DNA from: Pseudoalteromonas galatheae
GTDB lineage: Bacteria > Pseudomonadota > Gammaproteobacteria > Enterobacterales > Alteromonadaceae
Reading direction: 5' to 3'
Length of the DNA: 64,000 bases
Assembly: GCF_005886105.2 (NCBI RefSeq)
Contig: NZ_PNCO02000001.1
Location: forward strand, 2,291,001 to 2,355,000
Part shown: piece after piece, positions 18,564-28,691 of the stretch
Layout: each line of letters begins with the position of its first letter
Position numbering within the stretch: position 1 is the stretch's first letter
Notes under the pieces: generated by a model
Seen by the model: only the letters and a program-made list of their open reading frames with translations
Told to the model about the DNA's origin: nothing
The model's database searches: none
Program-made: the position numbers and the translations under genes

Positions 18564-19081
18564 TACTTATTGCTAACCGCTTTTACCACATCATCAGAAA
18601 GGTCGGCTACTTTATCAGGATTAAAGTAAATTGTCGTATCTTTTACTTTAACTTCGTCAAACTTACCTTTTTTAGCAACGGATTCAATCGCATCCACGAT
18701 TAACTTTTGTACTTTTGCAAGTTCTTGGTTTTGACGTGCTTTAATTTCTTGCTCTAGTGGACGACCTTTTTCAGCAAGTGTCTTTTGCATGCCTTGGATC
18801 TTCTCACGAAGTGCTTCTTTTTGCTCTTCGCTCATTGTGGTCGCTTCGCGCTTGAACTTTTCCGCTTCAAAACGAATGTCACCCTGAATTTTTTCAAGCT
18901 CTTGACGACGCTCAGCAAACTCCGCTTGTAGCGTTTGTTCAATTTTCGCCATTTGTGGAATTTGCTTATACACTTCCTGCATATCTACGATGCCTACCTT
19001 ATGTGCAAATGCGCTACCCGAAGCACCCATCATTAGTGCAGCTGTCATGGCTAGTGTTGATGATTTAATAAATTTTTTCAC
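18563..19081 (-). CDS. skp: Periplasmic chaperone Skp/OmpH
   Basis: A 172-aa protein with a clear signal peptide (MKKFIKSSTLAMTAALMMGASGSAFA, probable cleavage after residue 26) and a long charged helical region (about 45-125), the alpha-helical tentacles of Skp. Skp trimers hold unfolded outer membrane proteins in the periplasm and pass them to the BAM complex. The gene lies directly after bamA (11 bp), the conserved bamA-skp-lpxD order. Confidence 0.95.
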   Translation of the reverse strand: MKKFIKSSTLAMTAALMMGASGSAFAHKVGIVDMQEVYKQIPQMAKIEQTLQAEFAERRQELEKIQGDIRFEAEKFKREATTMSEEQKEALREKIQGMQKTLAEKGRPLEQEIKARQNQELAKVQKLIVDAIESVAKKGKFDEVKVKDTTIYFNPDKVADLSDDVVKAVSNK

Positions 19082-19092
19082 AATAAAACTCC

Positions 19093-21564
19093 TTAGAATG
19101 TATTACTGATATTGAAGCTGATCGTCTTGGTATCGTCTTCTTCTTCTTTTTTGAGTGGGTATGCAAAACTGATCAGCATTGGACCCATTGGTGAAATCCA
19201 CTGAATAGATAAACCCGTTGATACTCTGAATCTTGTAGGATCAGAGAAGTCAGAAAGTAGATTGTATTGATCTTCCGTCAAGTTGCTGTAGCGATCAACA
19301 TCAAATTCTGTGTCCCATACGTTCGCTGCATCTACGAAGAAACTGGTTCTTACAGAACTGGTGTTATCTTCGTCAAGGAACGGTGTTGGTACGATAAGCT
19401 CAAGACCTGCTAGCGCTTTCGCGTTACCACCAATACGACCACCAAGACTTAGCGTATCAAACTCAGGGTCACCGCCGATACAGCTACCCGCAGTACCATC
19501 TGGTTTAGGTGTGCCCGGAATACACTTAGGCGCACGCTGCACCGCTCGAGGTAGGATTGTGTTTCGGTCGAAGCCGCGTAGTTCTTGCTCTGAAATACGG
19601 AAGAACTCTTGGAATGGCAATACTTGCTCAAACCCATTCGTCTCGCCATAACCGTTACCATAGCCTAAACCTGCTCTCGCTGAGAATACCCAACGATGGT
19701 CATTACTAATCGGCCAATAGAAACGTGAGTCATAGTTAATTTTAAAGAAGTTCAAGTCAGAGTTTGGTGTAGTAATACTTAAGTTCAAGCTTTGACGAGA
19801 ACCTGCTGTTGGAAACATACCGCGGTTAATTGTTACACGAGACCAACCTGCACTTAACTCATATTTAGTAAAGTCATAATCTGCATCTGGATCGCTTTCG
19901 TTTAAGAAACTCTCACGAAGCACTCGTGTTTGCTCAAAGTCTGAAATTTGCGAAAGGCTTTCTTCTATCCAGCGAATACCAAAGTTAACACGGTTAATCG
20001 CATTAATTGGGAAACCAAAGTTAGTGCCGAGGCCATAGCTCGTCGACTTATAATCTACGATACCAAATTCACTCGCATCAAACTTGCTGTAGAAGACACT
20101 ACTGCCTTGCGACACGCCATCAGGTGTAAAGTAAGGATCGGTATAAGACACACTATAACGCTCTGAACCACGCGAAGTGTTTATATTGAAAGCAACTTGG
20201 TTACCAGAACCTAGGAAGTTAGATTCACTGACACCGATGTTAAACTGAAGGCCCGCATAAGAACCATAAGCAACACCTGCTTGGAAACTACCAGCAGGTT
20301 GCTCTTTTACTTTGAAGTCAACATCAACCTGATCTTCAACGCCTGGGATTGGCTTGACTTCAAACTCCACCGATTCCATATATGGCAAACGTTGAATTTG
20401 CAGCTTTGACCGCTCTAAGTTTTGGTTAGACAACCATGCGCCTTCAAGCTGCGTCATTTCACGGCGTAATACTTCATCCGCTGTATTTTGGTTACCGTTA
20501 ACTACGATTCGACGCACATACACGCGCTTACCAGGGTCTACCGATAGCGTTAGTTGTACTTCTTTATTTTCATCATCAATTTCAGGAACAGTACGCACTT
20601 CAGCGTTAGCATATCCAAAACGCGCCAAATAGCTTTTTATGAAATCTTCAGTTGCCGTCACCACGGAACCATTATACAGCTCACCGGCTCGAAGCGGCAC
20701 GATTTCCTTAATCAAGTCTTCACGGCCTAGCAAGTCACCAATAAAGTCAAAACCTTTAACGGTATACTTTTCACCTTCAGTGATATTTGCCGTAACATAA
20801 ACAGACTCACGCTCAGGGCTTACTGAAACCTGCGTTGAATCGATATTAAAACGTAGATAACCACGGTCTAAATAAAAACTGCGGATCTTTTCTAAATCGC
20901 CTTCAATGGTTTGCTTTTGGTAGCGGTCATTAGAAAGGAAGCGCCACCATGGTAAGTCCTGTTGAGACTCAATCAGGTTAAGCAGCTCTTCATCTGAGAA
21001 CAACTCATTACCAACAAGGTTAATTTGACGCACAGAAGCGGCATCGCCTTCTTCAAACTTCAGCATCAGTTTCACACGGTTACGTGGCAGTTCAACAATG
21101 CTCACCTCAACCTTAGCGTTATATTTACCAATACTGTGGAAAAACTCCGTTAAACCTTTTTCAATACTATCAAGTACGGTCTTGTCCAGCGGTTCGCCTT
21201 GGCGAATATTTTGCTGCTCTAAACTCTCGTTTAGCTGCTCGTCTTTGATGTCTTTGTTGCCATCAAATTCGATTGAGCTGATAGTTGGACGTTCTTTAAC
21301 CTTAAAAATGATTTGATTGCCATCACGAAATACTGCGATGTTGTCAAAGTGGCCAGACTTATATAACGCCTTGATTGTGCGTGAAATGGTAAACTGATCG
21401 ACATTGTCACCAACGTTGATCGGAATATGTGTCAATGCAGCGCCTAGTGCAACGCGCTGCAGCCCTTCTACTTTTAAATCTTCTACGATAAAGGAGTTTT
21501 GCCCTAAGGCAGCAAAACTAGCGCCCAGTAAACTGGTTACTGCAATGTGTTTTTTTATAGGCAT
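19093..21564 (-). CDS. bamA: Outer membrane protein assembly factor BamA
   Basis: The core of the BAM complex that inserts beta-barrel proteins into the outer membrane. I start it at the ATG at 21564 (823 aa), because MPIKKHIAVTSLLGASFAALG there is a proper signal peptide; an in-frame GTG at 21615 would add 17 charged residues before it. Five POTRA domains occupy about residues 24-420, and the 16-stranded Omp85 barrel follows, with the VRGF-type lock motif present as LRGFDRNTILP. The protein ends in a C-terminal Phe (ISFNISNTF), the BAM targeting signal. Neighbours are rseP upstream and skp downstream, as in E. coli. Confidence 0.96.
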   Translation of the reverse strand: MPIKKHIAVTSLLGASFAALGQNSFIVEDLKVEGLQRVALGAALTHIPINVGDNVDQFTISRTIKALYKSGHFDNIAVFRDGNQIIFKVKERPTISSIEFDGNKDIKDEQLNESLEQQNIRQGEPLDKTVLDSIEKGLTEFFHSIGKYNAKVEVSIVELPRNRVKLMLKFEEGDAASVRQINLVGNELFSDEELLNLIESQQDLPWWRFLSNDRYQKQTIEGDLEKIRSFYLDRGYLRFNIDSTQVSVSPERESVYVTANITEGEKYTVKGFDFIGDLLGREDLIKEIVPLRAGELYNGSVVTATEDFIKSYLARFGYANAEVRTVPEIDDENKEVQLTLSVDPGKRVYVRRIVVNGNQNTADEVLRREMTQLEGAWLSNQNLERSKLQIQRLPYMESVEFEVKPIPGVEDQVDVDFKVKEQPAGSFQAGVAYGSYAGLQFNIGVSESNFLGSGNQVAFNINTSRGSERYSVSYTDPYFTPDGVSQGSSVFYSKFDASEFGIVDYKSTSYGLGTNFGFPINAINRVNFGIRWIEESLSQISDFEQTRVLRESFLNESDPDADYDFTKYELSAGWSRVTINRGMFPTAGSRQSLNLSITTPNSDLNFFKINYDSRFYWPISNDHRWVFSARAGLGYGNGYGETNGFEQVLPFQEFFRISEQELRGFDRNTILPRAVQRAPKCIPGTPKPDGTAGSCIGGDPEFDTLSLGGRIGGNAKALAGLELIVPTPFLDEDNTSSVRTSFFVDAANVWDTEFDVDRYSNLTEDQYNLLSDFSDPTRFRVSTGLSIQWISPMGPMLISFAYPLKKEEEDDTKTISFNISNTF

Positions 21565-21728
21565 TTTATTATCTTTATCCTTTACAACAATTTGGCGCGA
21601 TACGCTAAGGCTCACTACATCACAACATTCAAACGTTACAGTTTTGTATTATGTTATCCGTTGTATGCTTGAACAATAATGCAAACATTTAAACTGCATA
21701 TAATGTGCGCTTTTGAGCACCGCACGGC

Positions 21729-23081
21729 TTAAAGCCGAGAAACATCATTAAATAGTGCAAAAAACGTTAAGGCAAGAAGAAGCGCCGCTCCAATCTTAAA
21801 CCCAAACTCTTGTGTCTTTTCAGAGACTGGTTTTCTGCGAATTAGTTCAATTAAGTAATACATTAAATGCCCACCATCTAAGACAGGGAGCGGTAATAAG
21901 TTAAAAACTCCTAAGTTTACGCTGATAAGCGCTAAGAAGCCTAAAAATGCAACTAACCCGTAACTAACACTATTTCCGGCACTCACCGCGATCCCCACAG
22001 GCCCGCTTAAGTTTTTAACCGAGACTTGGCCCGTGATTAAGTTGCCGATCATGTCGAAACTTAAGGCAATCAAGTCGTAAGTTTTACGAATGCCAAGCAC
22101 CATACTATCTAGGATGCCGTATTGTCTAGTTTCAATATAACCATTTGGCCATTTTTCCATCACAGGCACAACGCCCAAGTAGCCTTGTACGACACCTTCT
22201 GGTGAGGTTTTTGCCTGAGGTGTTACCGTTAGGGTTTGTGGCTGGCCATCGCGCAGAATATCTATGCTTATGGCCTGATTCGCAGACTTTTGAACTCGGT
22301 TCACCAGCTGTTGCCACGATGCCAATTTGTCACCATTTATCGCAACCAGCGTGTCTTCGACTTGTAAGCCACCTTTGTCAGCAGCTGCACCTTCTTCGAT
22401 ATAACCGAGCTGCAGCGTCAGTGGCGGCCTAAATGGTGTAATACCTACTGATGTGAGAGGTGCTTCATCTTGCTTTTCTAATTTCCAATCACTCAAACGT
22501 AGCGTGCGAATCGCCAAGCTACCCTTTTCATCTTGTACTTTGGCAACCAACGATGGCTCACCTAAATGCGCCATTAACTCAAATGTGACGTCCTGCCATG
22601 AGTGCACTAGCTCATCATTCAGCGCAATGATGTGGTCGCCTGATTGAAATCCAGCATCCGCCGCAATACTCGTTGGGGCAACCTCACCAACAACAGGTTT
22701 TACTGATTGAACTCCTACCATATACATCACTGCCAACACGACAACCGCAAACAAAAAATTGGCAATGGGGCCTGCTGCTACCACAGCGATACGAGAAAGT
22801 ACTGGTTTATTATTGAAAGCAAGATGACGCTCTTGCTCTGGCACATCGTCAACGCGCTCATCGAGCATTTTGACATAACCGCCAAGTGGAATTGCGGCGA
22901 TAACGTATTCAGTTTGATGTTTGTCATACCACTTAACTAAAGGCTTACCAAAACCGATAGAAAAACGTAAGACCTTAACTCCGGCTTTTCTGGCAACCCA
23001 AAAATGGCCATATTCATGAACGGTAACTAAAATACCTAAAGCAAGAACAAATGACCCTAAGTGCCAGAAAAATTCAAACAT
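21729..23081 (-). CDS. rseP: Site-2 zinc metalloprotease RseP
   Basis: A 450-aa inner membrane protease that cuts the anti-sigma factor RseA within the membrane after DegS, releasing sigma E. The HEYGH zinc motif is at residues 22-26 in the first transmembrane segment. Two periplasmic PDZ domains lie at about 115-195 and 210-295. The C-terminal region has the second active-site motif NLLPLPVLDGGH. Its substrate RseA is encoded at 58602-59210 in this window. The gene follows dxr after 2 bp. Confidence 0.97.
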   Translation of the reverse strand: MFEFFWHLGSFVLALGILVTVHEYGHFWVARKAGVKVLRFSIGFGKPLVKWYDKHQTEYVIAAIPLGGYVKMLDERVDDVPEQERHLAFNNKPVLSRIAVVAAGPIANFLFAVVVLAVMYMVGVQSVKPVVGEVAPTSIAADAGFQSGDHIIALNDELVHSWQDVTFELMAHLGEPSLVAKVQDEKGSLAIRTLRLSDWKLEKQDEAPLTSVGITPFRPPLTLQLGYIEEGAAADKGGLQVEDTLVAINGDKLASWQQLVNRVQKSANQAISIDILRDGQPQTLTVTPQAKTSPEGVVQGYLGVVPVMEKWPNGYIETRQYGILDSMVLGIRKTYDLIALSFDMIGNLITGQVSVKNLSGPVGIAVSAGNSVSYGLVAFLGFLALISVNLGVFNLLPLPVLDGGHLMYYLIELIRRKPVSEKTQEFGFKIGAALLLALTFFALFNDVSRL

Positions 23082-23083
23082 GG

Positions 23084-24274
23084 TTACCTCAATGTAGCGA
23101 TAATTTGCTGTGCTCGATGGCGTGCCGTACGGTCTGTTTCCATAATCGACTCGACGGATTTTAATACGCTTAGCGTACTTTGCTCAAGCGTTAAAGCATT
23201 GACTCGATAGATATCGCAAAACCCAATTTTACCCTCTAAAAATGCCGCGACGGCAATTTCATTTGCAGCATTCACTGTTGTTGTTGCGGCCTGACCACTA
23301 CGGCATGCATCAATCGCTAATTTGAGGTTGGGATAACGATTAAAATCTGGTTTGGTAAAAGTGAAATCAACAATCTGAGAAAAATCTAATGGCTCGACAC
23401 CGGCGTCGATTCTTTCAGGATAAGCAAGCCCATATGCAATCGGCGTTCGCATATCTGGTTGTCCCATTTGTGCCAGCACCGAACCATCGCGATACTGCAC
23501 CATAGAGTGGATCATACTTTGTGGGTGGATCACCACCTCAATATCGTCAGCTGAGCAGTTAAATAACCACTTAGCTTCAATAAACTCTAGTCCTTTATTC
23601 ATCATAGTCGCAGAGTCGACAGAGATTTTTCTGCCCATAGACCAATTTGGGTGCGCAACCGCTTCTTCGACCGTTACTGATGCTAAGGAAGCCAATGAAC
23701 GCTGTAAGAAAGGTCCGCCAGAGCCGGTTAATAAAATCTTACTAACACCGCTGTGACTTAAGTTTGAAGATTGTCCCGTTTGTATAGTCGTTGGTAGGCA
23801 TTGATAAATAGCATTATGTTCACTGTCGATAGGGAGTAAAGTCGCACCGTGCGCTTTTACTTTATCCATAAACAGCTGGCCACTCATTACTAACGACTCT
23901 TTGTTCGCCAGCAGCACTTTTTTACCCGCTTCGACCGCTGCTAAAGTCGGTAACAAACCCGCTGCACCAACGATTGCGGACATCACAATATCCACATCTA
24001 CGTGACGAGCCATCTCAGCCATTGCTTCAACACCATGGAGTACTTCCGTAGTAGTGCCCGTCAAATGTTGAGAAAGTTGCTGAGCTGCCTGCTCAGAGCT
24101 CATAACCGCGTACTTGGGTCGATGACGTGAACAAAGCTCGGCCATTTTTTCCGCGTTTTGCCCTGCGACTAGGGCAAAAACACGATATTGTTCTTCATTG
24201 CGGCTGACGACGTCTAGCGTTGATAGTCCAATGGAGCCGGTCGCTCCTAGTACCACCAAGTTTTGCTCGCTCAT
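23084..24274 (-). CDS. dxr: 1-deoxy-D-xylulose 5-phosphate reductoisomerase
   Basis: A 396-aa NADPH-dependent enzyme, the committed step of the MEP isoprenoid pathway, feeding undecaprenyl and ubiquinone synthesis. I start it at the ATG at 24274, overlapping the cdsA stop as ATGA, giving [22 protein letters not shown] with the NADPH-binding LGATGSIG loop; an upstream frame start adds 8 unlikely residues. Metal and substrate motifs [13 protein letters not shown] and the [14 protein letters not shown] segment (present as [24 protein letters not shown], split by the family into two blocks) are intact. Confidence 0.96.
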   Translation of the reverse strand: MSEQNLVVLGATGSIGLSTLDVVSRNEEQYRVFALVAGQNAEKMAELCSRHRPKYAVMSSEQAAQQLSQHLTGTTTEVLHGVEAMAEMARHVDVDIVMSAIVGAAGLLPTLAAVEAGKKVLLANKESLVMSGQLFMDKVKAHGATLLPIDSEHNAIYQCLPTTIQTGQSSNLSHSGVSKILLTGSGGPFLQRSLASLASVTVEEAVAHPNWSMGRKISVDSATMMNKGLEFIEAKWLFNCSADDIEVVIHPQSMIHSMVQYRDGSVLAQMGQPDMRTPIAYGLAYPERIDAGVEPLDFSQIVDFTFTKPDFNRYPNLKLAIDACRSGQAATTTVNAANEIAVAAFLEGKIGFCDIYRVNALTLEQSTLSVLKSVESIMETDRTARHRAQQIIATLR

Positions 24275-25137
24275 AGCACAACCGTCCAAGCGTAGCAAAA
24301 AGCAAAAATGGGTGCTGCAGCCGTTAAGCTATCTATGCGATCTAGGATGCCGCCATGCCCCGGTAAACAACGGCCTGAATCTTTGAGACCTACCTCGCGC
24401 TTAAACATGCTTTCAAGCAAATCACCAACGGCAGAAAAGAGCGCGATAATGATGGTCATTGCAGCGTAGACTGGCCACATATTTAAATCAATCGCGGCGA
24501 AGTGACAAAACACTAGCACAAAAATAACCGCGGTTATCACACCACCGACTAGACCTTCAATCGTTTTATTCGGGCTCACTTTAGGCATGAGCTTATGCTT
24601 ACCTAAGTTCTTGCCAGCGAAGTAAGCACCTATATCAGCACTCCACACTATGCCCAATACCACCATGATAAGGACTGAACCTATGTGCTCGCCATCTTCA
24701 TATCCGGCACTACGCATCACGTTTAATGCAAGCCACAGCGGCACTAGTGTCAGTACACCTGCGATGGAGCGCATCATGATCCCTTCATTCCATGCACGCG
24801 CTGCTCGTGGATATTTAACCACCAAGAAAGTGGCAACCAACCACCACGCAAAAGCTAATGTAAATACATAATTAGCATCAGCGACTAAGCGCCCCTGCTG
24901 CCATAAATCCTGTATTGGCCAATGAGTGTTAAGCAATAGAATTAGCACTGCCATGACACCAACAAAAGTAAAACGCTGACGCTTTTGACAAAGGCCTGCA
25001 AGCGCCGACCACTCCCATGCACCAAGCAAAACGATTAGTGCGGCAATCGTACTAAACATTGCCAGCGGTGTATAAAACACCAAAAGTAGAGCCAGAGGTG
25101 CAAGCACCGCTGACGTTAGAATGCGTTGTTTTAACAA
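24271..25137 (-). CDS. cdsA: Phosphatidate cytidylyltransferase
   Basis: A 288-aa inner membrane enzyme making CDP-diacylglycerol from phosphatidate and CTP, the branch point to all phospholipids. There are about eight hydrophobic segments. The family signature is at the C-terminal end ([27 protein letters not shown], about residues 240-268 in two blocks) with its conserved acidic residues. It lies 10 bp after uppS, overlaps dxr by 4 nt and is clearly co-transcribed. Confidence 0.96.
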   Translation of the reverse strand: MLKQRILTSAVLAPLALLLVFYTPLAMFSTIAALIVLLGAWEWSALAGLCQKRQRFTFVGVMAVLILLLNTHWPIQDLWQQGRLVADANYVFTLAFAWWLVATFLVVKYPRAARAWNEGIMMRSIAGVLTLVPLWLALNVMRSAGYEDGEHIGSVLIMVVLGIVWSADIGAYFAGKNLGKHKLMPKVSPNKTIEGLVGGVITAVIFVLVFCHFAAIDLNMWPVYAAMTIIIALFSAVGDLLESMFKREVGLKDSGRCLPGHGGILDRIDSLTAAAPIFAFCYAWTVVL

Positions 25138-25147
25138 ATTTGAACCC

Positions 25148-25921
25148 TTAACTTGTTGCGTCTTTCTCTGCGAGGAGCTGCTTTATTTGCTCTCCTGTGC
25201 ATCCGAAGCGTCGCTCTCTAGACACGTAACAAGCAATGGCTTCAGAGAATGCTTGCTCGTCAAAATCAGGCCAAAGCGTGTCGGTAAAATAGAGTTCGGC
25301 ATACGCAGCTTGCCATAGCAAGAAGTTACTGATGCGGAAGTCGCCTCCCGTTCTGATCAGCAAGTCGAGATTCGCTTGATCGGCCATCGTCATCTGCTCT
25401 GTCAAGGCATCTTCGGTTATATCACTTGGTTGCAACTCGCCCTCCGCAACTTGTTTTGCGAGGTGTTGTGCTGCCTGTGTGATATCCCAACGTCCACCGT
25501 AATTTGCTGCAATGTTTAAGTTAAGCCCTGTATTGTCCTGGGTCAATGTTTGAGCTTCACGAACACGCTGTTGGAGGCTGTCAGGAAAACGAGAAAGATC
25601 GCCAATAATGGTTAGCTTTACGTTGTTCTTATGTAATTTTTTAACTTCTTTAGACAACACATAAATAAATAACTCCATTAATGTGCTGACTTCATCTTCT
25701 GGCCTACGCCAGTTTTCACTACTAAAGGCAAATAGCGTCAGAGAATCTATACCTAACTTGGAACAGAATTGTACAGCACTGCGAACCGCATCTACGCCCT
25801 TCTTGTGTCCGAAAGCGCGCGGACGCCTGCGAGCTTGAGCCCAACGACCGTTGCCATCCATTATTATCGCAACATGTTTTGGCAATGATTGCTGCGAAAT
25901 AACCTCTGCTTTTAAAACCAT
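25148..25921 (-). CDS. uppS: Undecaprenyl diphosphate synthase
   Basis: A 257-aa cis-prenyltransferase that makes the C55 lipid carrier for peptidoglycan and O-antigen. The signature [13 protein letters not shown] (catalytic Asp22) is followed by the [10 protein letters not shown] block, [14 protein letters not shown] and the C-terminal [15 protein letters not shown] and YAELYF. E. coli UppS has 253 aa. It heads the cdsA-dxr-rseP-bamA run. A terminator-like hairpin ends only 16 nt before its ATG. Confidence 0.97.
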   Translation of the reverse strand: MVLKAEVISQQSLPKHVAIIMDGNGRWAQARRRPRAFGHKKGVDAVRSAVQFCSKLGIDSLTLFAFSSENWRRPEDEVSTLMELFIYVLSKEVKKLHKNNVKLTIIGDLSRFPDSLQQRVREAQTLTQDNTGLNLNIAANYGGRWDITQAAQHLAKQVAEGELQPSDITEDALTEQMTMADQANLDLLIRTGGDFRISNFLLWQAAYAELYFTDTLWPDFDEQAFSEAIACYVSRERRFGCTGEQIKQLLAEKDATS

Positions 25922-25937
25922 AATTCCAATTTTAGTG

Positions 25938-25971
25938 AAAAAAAACGCCGCCTAGTATACCCTAGGCGGCG
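25938..25971 (-). terminator. Terminator-like hairpin between frr and uppS
   Basis: GCCGCCTAG and CTAGGCGGC form a G/C-rich stem around TATACC (25946-25971). On the minus strand eight T residues follow, ending 16 nt before the uppS ATG. A strong terminator shape for frr, yet it would also block any promoter upstream of it from reaching uppS. Confidence 0.85.
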
Positions 25972-26092
25972 CTTCAAACCTAATAAATTTGTCAGTTTAC
26001 CTAGCCCCAAAAACGCTAACTGCTCAGAAACAAAGCAGTATTTTCTGCAATACGTAAACAGTGCGTAAATATAAACACTAGGGTAAAGACAT

Positions 26093-26650
26093 TTAGATTT
26101 CCATTAACTCAGCTTCTTTCGCGCTAAGCTGTGTATCCATTTCTTTGATGAACTTGTCAGTCAATTTTTGGATATCATCTTCAGCTTGACGTGCTTCGTC
26201 TTCAGAAATTTCTTTGTCTTTTAGCAATGACTTAATATCACCGTTTGCGTCACGGCGAATGTTACGTACAGCAACACGACCACCTTCGACCTCACCACGA
26301 ACGATCTTGATAAGATCTTTACGACGCTCTTCAGTTAATGGAGGAAGTGGAACACGGATCACAGTACCTGCTGACATTGGGTTTAGACCTAAGTCAGAAG
26401 ACATAATTGCCTTTTCTACCGCTTGTGCAAGCGATTTGTCGAATACGCTAATAGCCAGTGTACGAGAGTCTTCAGTCGTAACGTTTGCTACTTGGTTTAG
26501 CGGTGTATCTGCACCGTAGTAAGAAACAGAAATACCATCTAGTAACGCTGGGTGTGCACGACCTGTGCGGATTTTAGAAAGCTGGCTTCCAAGTGCAGCC
26601 ACACTTTTTTTCATACGCTCTTGAGCGTCTTTTTTAATATCTTCGATCAC
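26093..26650 (-). CDS. frr: Ribosome recycling factor
   Basis: A 185-aa protein (same length as E. coli) that with EF-G splits the post-termination ribosome. It has the family features throughout: the N-terminal [17 protein letters not shown] helix, [21 protein letters not shown] (about 27-47), the TRPL-type segment [17 protein letters not shown] (about 98-114), and the long C-terminal helix. It lies downstream of pyrH in the conserved rpsB-tsf-pyrH-frr order. Confidence 0.97.
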   Translation of the reverse strand: MIEDIKKDAQERMKKSVAALGSQLSKIRTGRAHPALLDGISVSYYGADTPLNQVANVTTEDSRTLAISVFDKSLAQAVEKAIMSSDLGLNPMSAGTVIRVPLPPLTEERRKDLIKIVRGEVEGGRVAVRNIRRDANGDIKSLLKDKEISEDEARQAEDDIQKLTDKFIKEMDTQLSAKEAELMEI

Positions 26651-26742
26651 AATACTTTCCTAGTCTGTTCTTGTTATGCCAGATTATACTCGCAATTTAG
26701 AGATTCGCTACTTAACTGCGAGTTGCTGAAATAGTCGTCAGA

Positions 26743-27480
26743 TTATTCTGCTGCTTGAGAAGAGATAAGGGTACCTTCTTCTTCACCCATGATGACATTT
26801 TTCAATGCACCTGGTTTATTCATGTTGAATACGCTGATTGGCATATTGTGGTCACGTGCCAATGTAAATGCAGCTAGATCCATCACTTTCAATTCTTTGT
26901 CGATAACTTCGTTGTAAGTCAACGTACGGTATAGCGTAGCGTCTGGGTTTTTCACCGGATCGTCGCTAAATACCCCTTCAACCTTTGTGGCTTTAATCAC
27001 GGTATCCGCTTCAATCTCGATACCGCGCAAACATGCTGCTGAGTCCGTGGTAAAGAATGGGTTGCCCGTACCTGCAGAGAAAATAACAACACGGCCAGAT
27101 TTTAATAGGCTAATTGCTTCTGCCCAATTGTACGCATCACACACACCATTTAGCGGGATAGCAGACATCAAACGTGCGTTTACAAAAGCACGGTGCAGCG
27201 CATCACGCATCGCAAGACCATTCATGACGGTCGCCAGCATTCCCATATGGTCACCCACTACGCGGTTCATGCCCGCTTCTGCAAGTGAACCACCACGTAA
27301 GAAGTTACCGCCACCGATAACCAAACCCACTTCTACGTCGAGCTCTACTAACTCTTTGATTTCTTGTGCCATACGATCCAATACTTTTGGATCGATACCA
27401 AAGCCTTCATCTCCCATTAAAGCTTCACCACTAAGCTTTAAAAGAACGCGTCTAAAAACAGGTTTTTTATTGATAGTCAT
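26743..27480 (-). CDS. pyrH: UMP kinase
   Basis: A 245-aa hexameric enzyme that phosphorylates UMP to UDP in pyrimidine nucleotide synthesis and is feedback-controlled by UTP and GTP. The phosphate-binding loop is in [12 protein letters not shown] (about 12-23), the glycine-rich turn in [11 protein letters not shown], and the ATP site in [18 protein letters not shown]. coli PyrH has 241 aa. Two tandem hairpins lie between tsf and this gene. Confidence 0.97.
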   Translation of the reverse strand: MTINKKPVFRRVLLKLSGEALMGDEGFGIDPKVLDRMAQEIKELVELDVEVGLVIGGGNFLRGGSLAEAGMNRVVGDHMGMLATVMNGLAMRDALHRAFVNARLMSAIPLNGVCDAYNWAEAISLLKSGRVVIFSAGTGNPFFTTDSAACLRGIEIEADTVIKATKVEGVFSDDPVKNPDATLYRTLTYNEVIDKELKVMDLAAFTLARDHNMPISVFNMNKPGALKNVIMGEEEGTLISSQAAE

Positions 27481-27507
27481 AATATCCGGGCCAATTAAAA
27501 GTGAGGT

Positions 27508-27601
27508 AAAAAATAACCGCGCTTATGCTAGACATAAATGCGCGGTTATTTTAGAGAATTTTCAGCAATGACGCAAAGCTAATGTCAGCTTTTACGTCAT
27601 T
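27508..27601 (-). terminator. Tandem hairpins between tsf and pyrH
   Basis: The first structure downstream of tsf pairs AATGACGCAAAGCT with AGCTTTTACGTCATT (27567-27601, one bulge). The second pairs AAAATAACCGCGC with GCGCGGTTATTTT (27510-27552, 13-bp perfect stem) and runs into TTTTTT on the minus strand, ending 27 nt before the pyrH ATG. The second is a clear intrinsic-terminator shape; the first could be an RNA stabiliser or part of an attenuator. Confidence 0.8.
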
Positions 27602-27619
27602 AGGCATCACAATAAGTGA

Positions 27620-28471
27620 TTACTGGCCTTTTGCTGCAGCGATTTGTGCTGCAACTTCTGCTGCGAAATCTTCTTCTTTCTTCTCGATACCTTCACCTAC
27701 TTCTAGGCGAACGAATGAAGAAACAGATGCATTCTTCTCTTTAAGGTAATCACCCACTGATTTCTTAGGTTCCATGATGAAAGCTTGACCAGTAAGAGAG
27801 ATCTCACCAGTGAACTTCTTCATACGACCAACAACCATTTTCTCAGCGATTTCAGCTGGCTTACCTTCGTTCATTGCGATTTCAACTTGAACCGCTTTTT
27901 CTTTTTCAACTACTTCAGCAGGTACGTCTTCTGGGTTTAGGTAGTCTGGCTTAGAAGCAGCAACGTGCATTGCAACGTGCTTAAGTGTTTCTTCGTCAGC
28001 ATCACCAGCTACAACAACACCGATACGCTCGCCGTGACGGTAAGCAACTAGCTTGTCACCTTGAATGTAAGAAACACGACGGATGTTCATGTTCTCACCG
28101 ATTTTAGCTACTAGTGCAACACGAGTCTCTTCAAACTTAGCTTGTAAGTCTTCGATAGTTAGTTGCTCAGCTACAGCTGCGTCAGCAATTTCGTTAGCAA
28201 ATGCAAGGAAGCTTGCATCTTTTGCTACGAAGTCAGTTTGACAGTTAACTTCTACTAGTGCAGCAAAACCTTCGCCTTGCTTGATGATGATTGTACCTTC
28301 AGCAGCGATGTTGCCTGCTTTTTTAGCAGCTTTAGCAGCACCACTTTTACGCATGTTTTCGATTGCTTGATCGATATCACCGCCAGTTTCTGTCAGTGCT
28401 TTTTTACAATCCATCATACCAGCGCCAGTGCGGTCACGAAGTTCTTTTACTAGGGCAGCAGTTACAGCCAT
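27620..28471 (-). CDS. tsf: Translation elongation factor Ts
   Basis: A 283-aa guanine nucleotide exchange factor for EF-Tu (E. coli also 283). I take the ATG at 28471 ([18 protein letters not shown]), preceded by GAGGATAT; an upstream in-frame start would add 14 residues not found in the family. The TDFV motif occurs in [13 protein letters not shown] (about 75-87), and the UBA-like N-terminal domain is intact ([20 protein letters not shown]). It is the second gene of the rpsB-tsf operon. Confidence 0.97.
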   Translation of the reverse strand: MAVTAALVKELRDRTGAGMMDCKKALTETGGDIDQAIENMRKSGAAKAAKKAGNIAAEGTIIIKQGEGFAALVEVNCQTDFVAKDASFLAFANEIADAAVAEQLTIEDLQAKFEETRVALVAKIGENMNIRRVSYIQGDKLVAYRHGERIGVVVAGDADEETLKHVAMHVAASKPDYLNPEDVPAEVVEKEKAVQVEIAMNEGKPAEIAEKMVVGRMKKFTGEISLTGQAFIMEPKKSVGDYLKEKNASVSSFVRLEVGEGIEKKEEDFAAEVAAQIAAAKGQ

Positions 28472-28507
28472 TAGAATATCCTCAAATCTGAATTCAGTTC
28501 TTGATAA

Positions 28508-28667
28508 AACCAACCTTAGGTTGGCTGAATATCAAATCAAGTACAGCTCGCCTCAATTTGATAAAAATCCGTTATCTTTCAAGGTCTGCTTGGCAAACAA
28601 CGGGATAAGCAGTTAATCGCTTATAAAGAATATCAAGTCTTCATCAATAATTTGATGAAGACTTGAT
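28508..28667 (-). promoter_or_regulatory. Hairpins in the rpsB-tsf intercistronic region (candidate attenuator)
   Basis: Two structures lie between rpsB and tsf. At 28632-28667 a 16-bp perfect stem (ATCAAGTCTTCATCAA and its complement) has a 4-nt loop and no long U-tract. At 28510-28524 a short stem CCAACC-TAA-GGTTGG is followed on the minus strand by TTTTATC, like a weak terminator, 39 nt before tsf. A partial terminator between these genes, lowering tsf relative to rpsB, would fit what is described for E. coli. Function here is inferred. Confidence 0.55.
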
Positions 28668-28691
28668 GACAGCTAATACCTAATCAGGTAA

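Noticed and set aside
19093-21615. Longer BamA start at the GTG at 21615
   Set aside because: It would place 17 charged residues before a good signal peptide that begins at the internal ATG at 21564.
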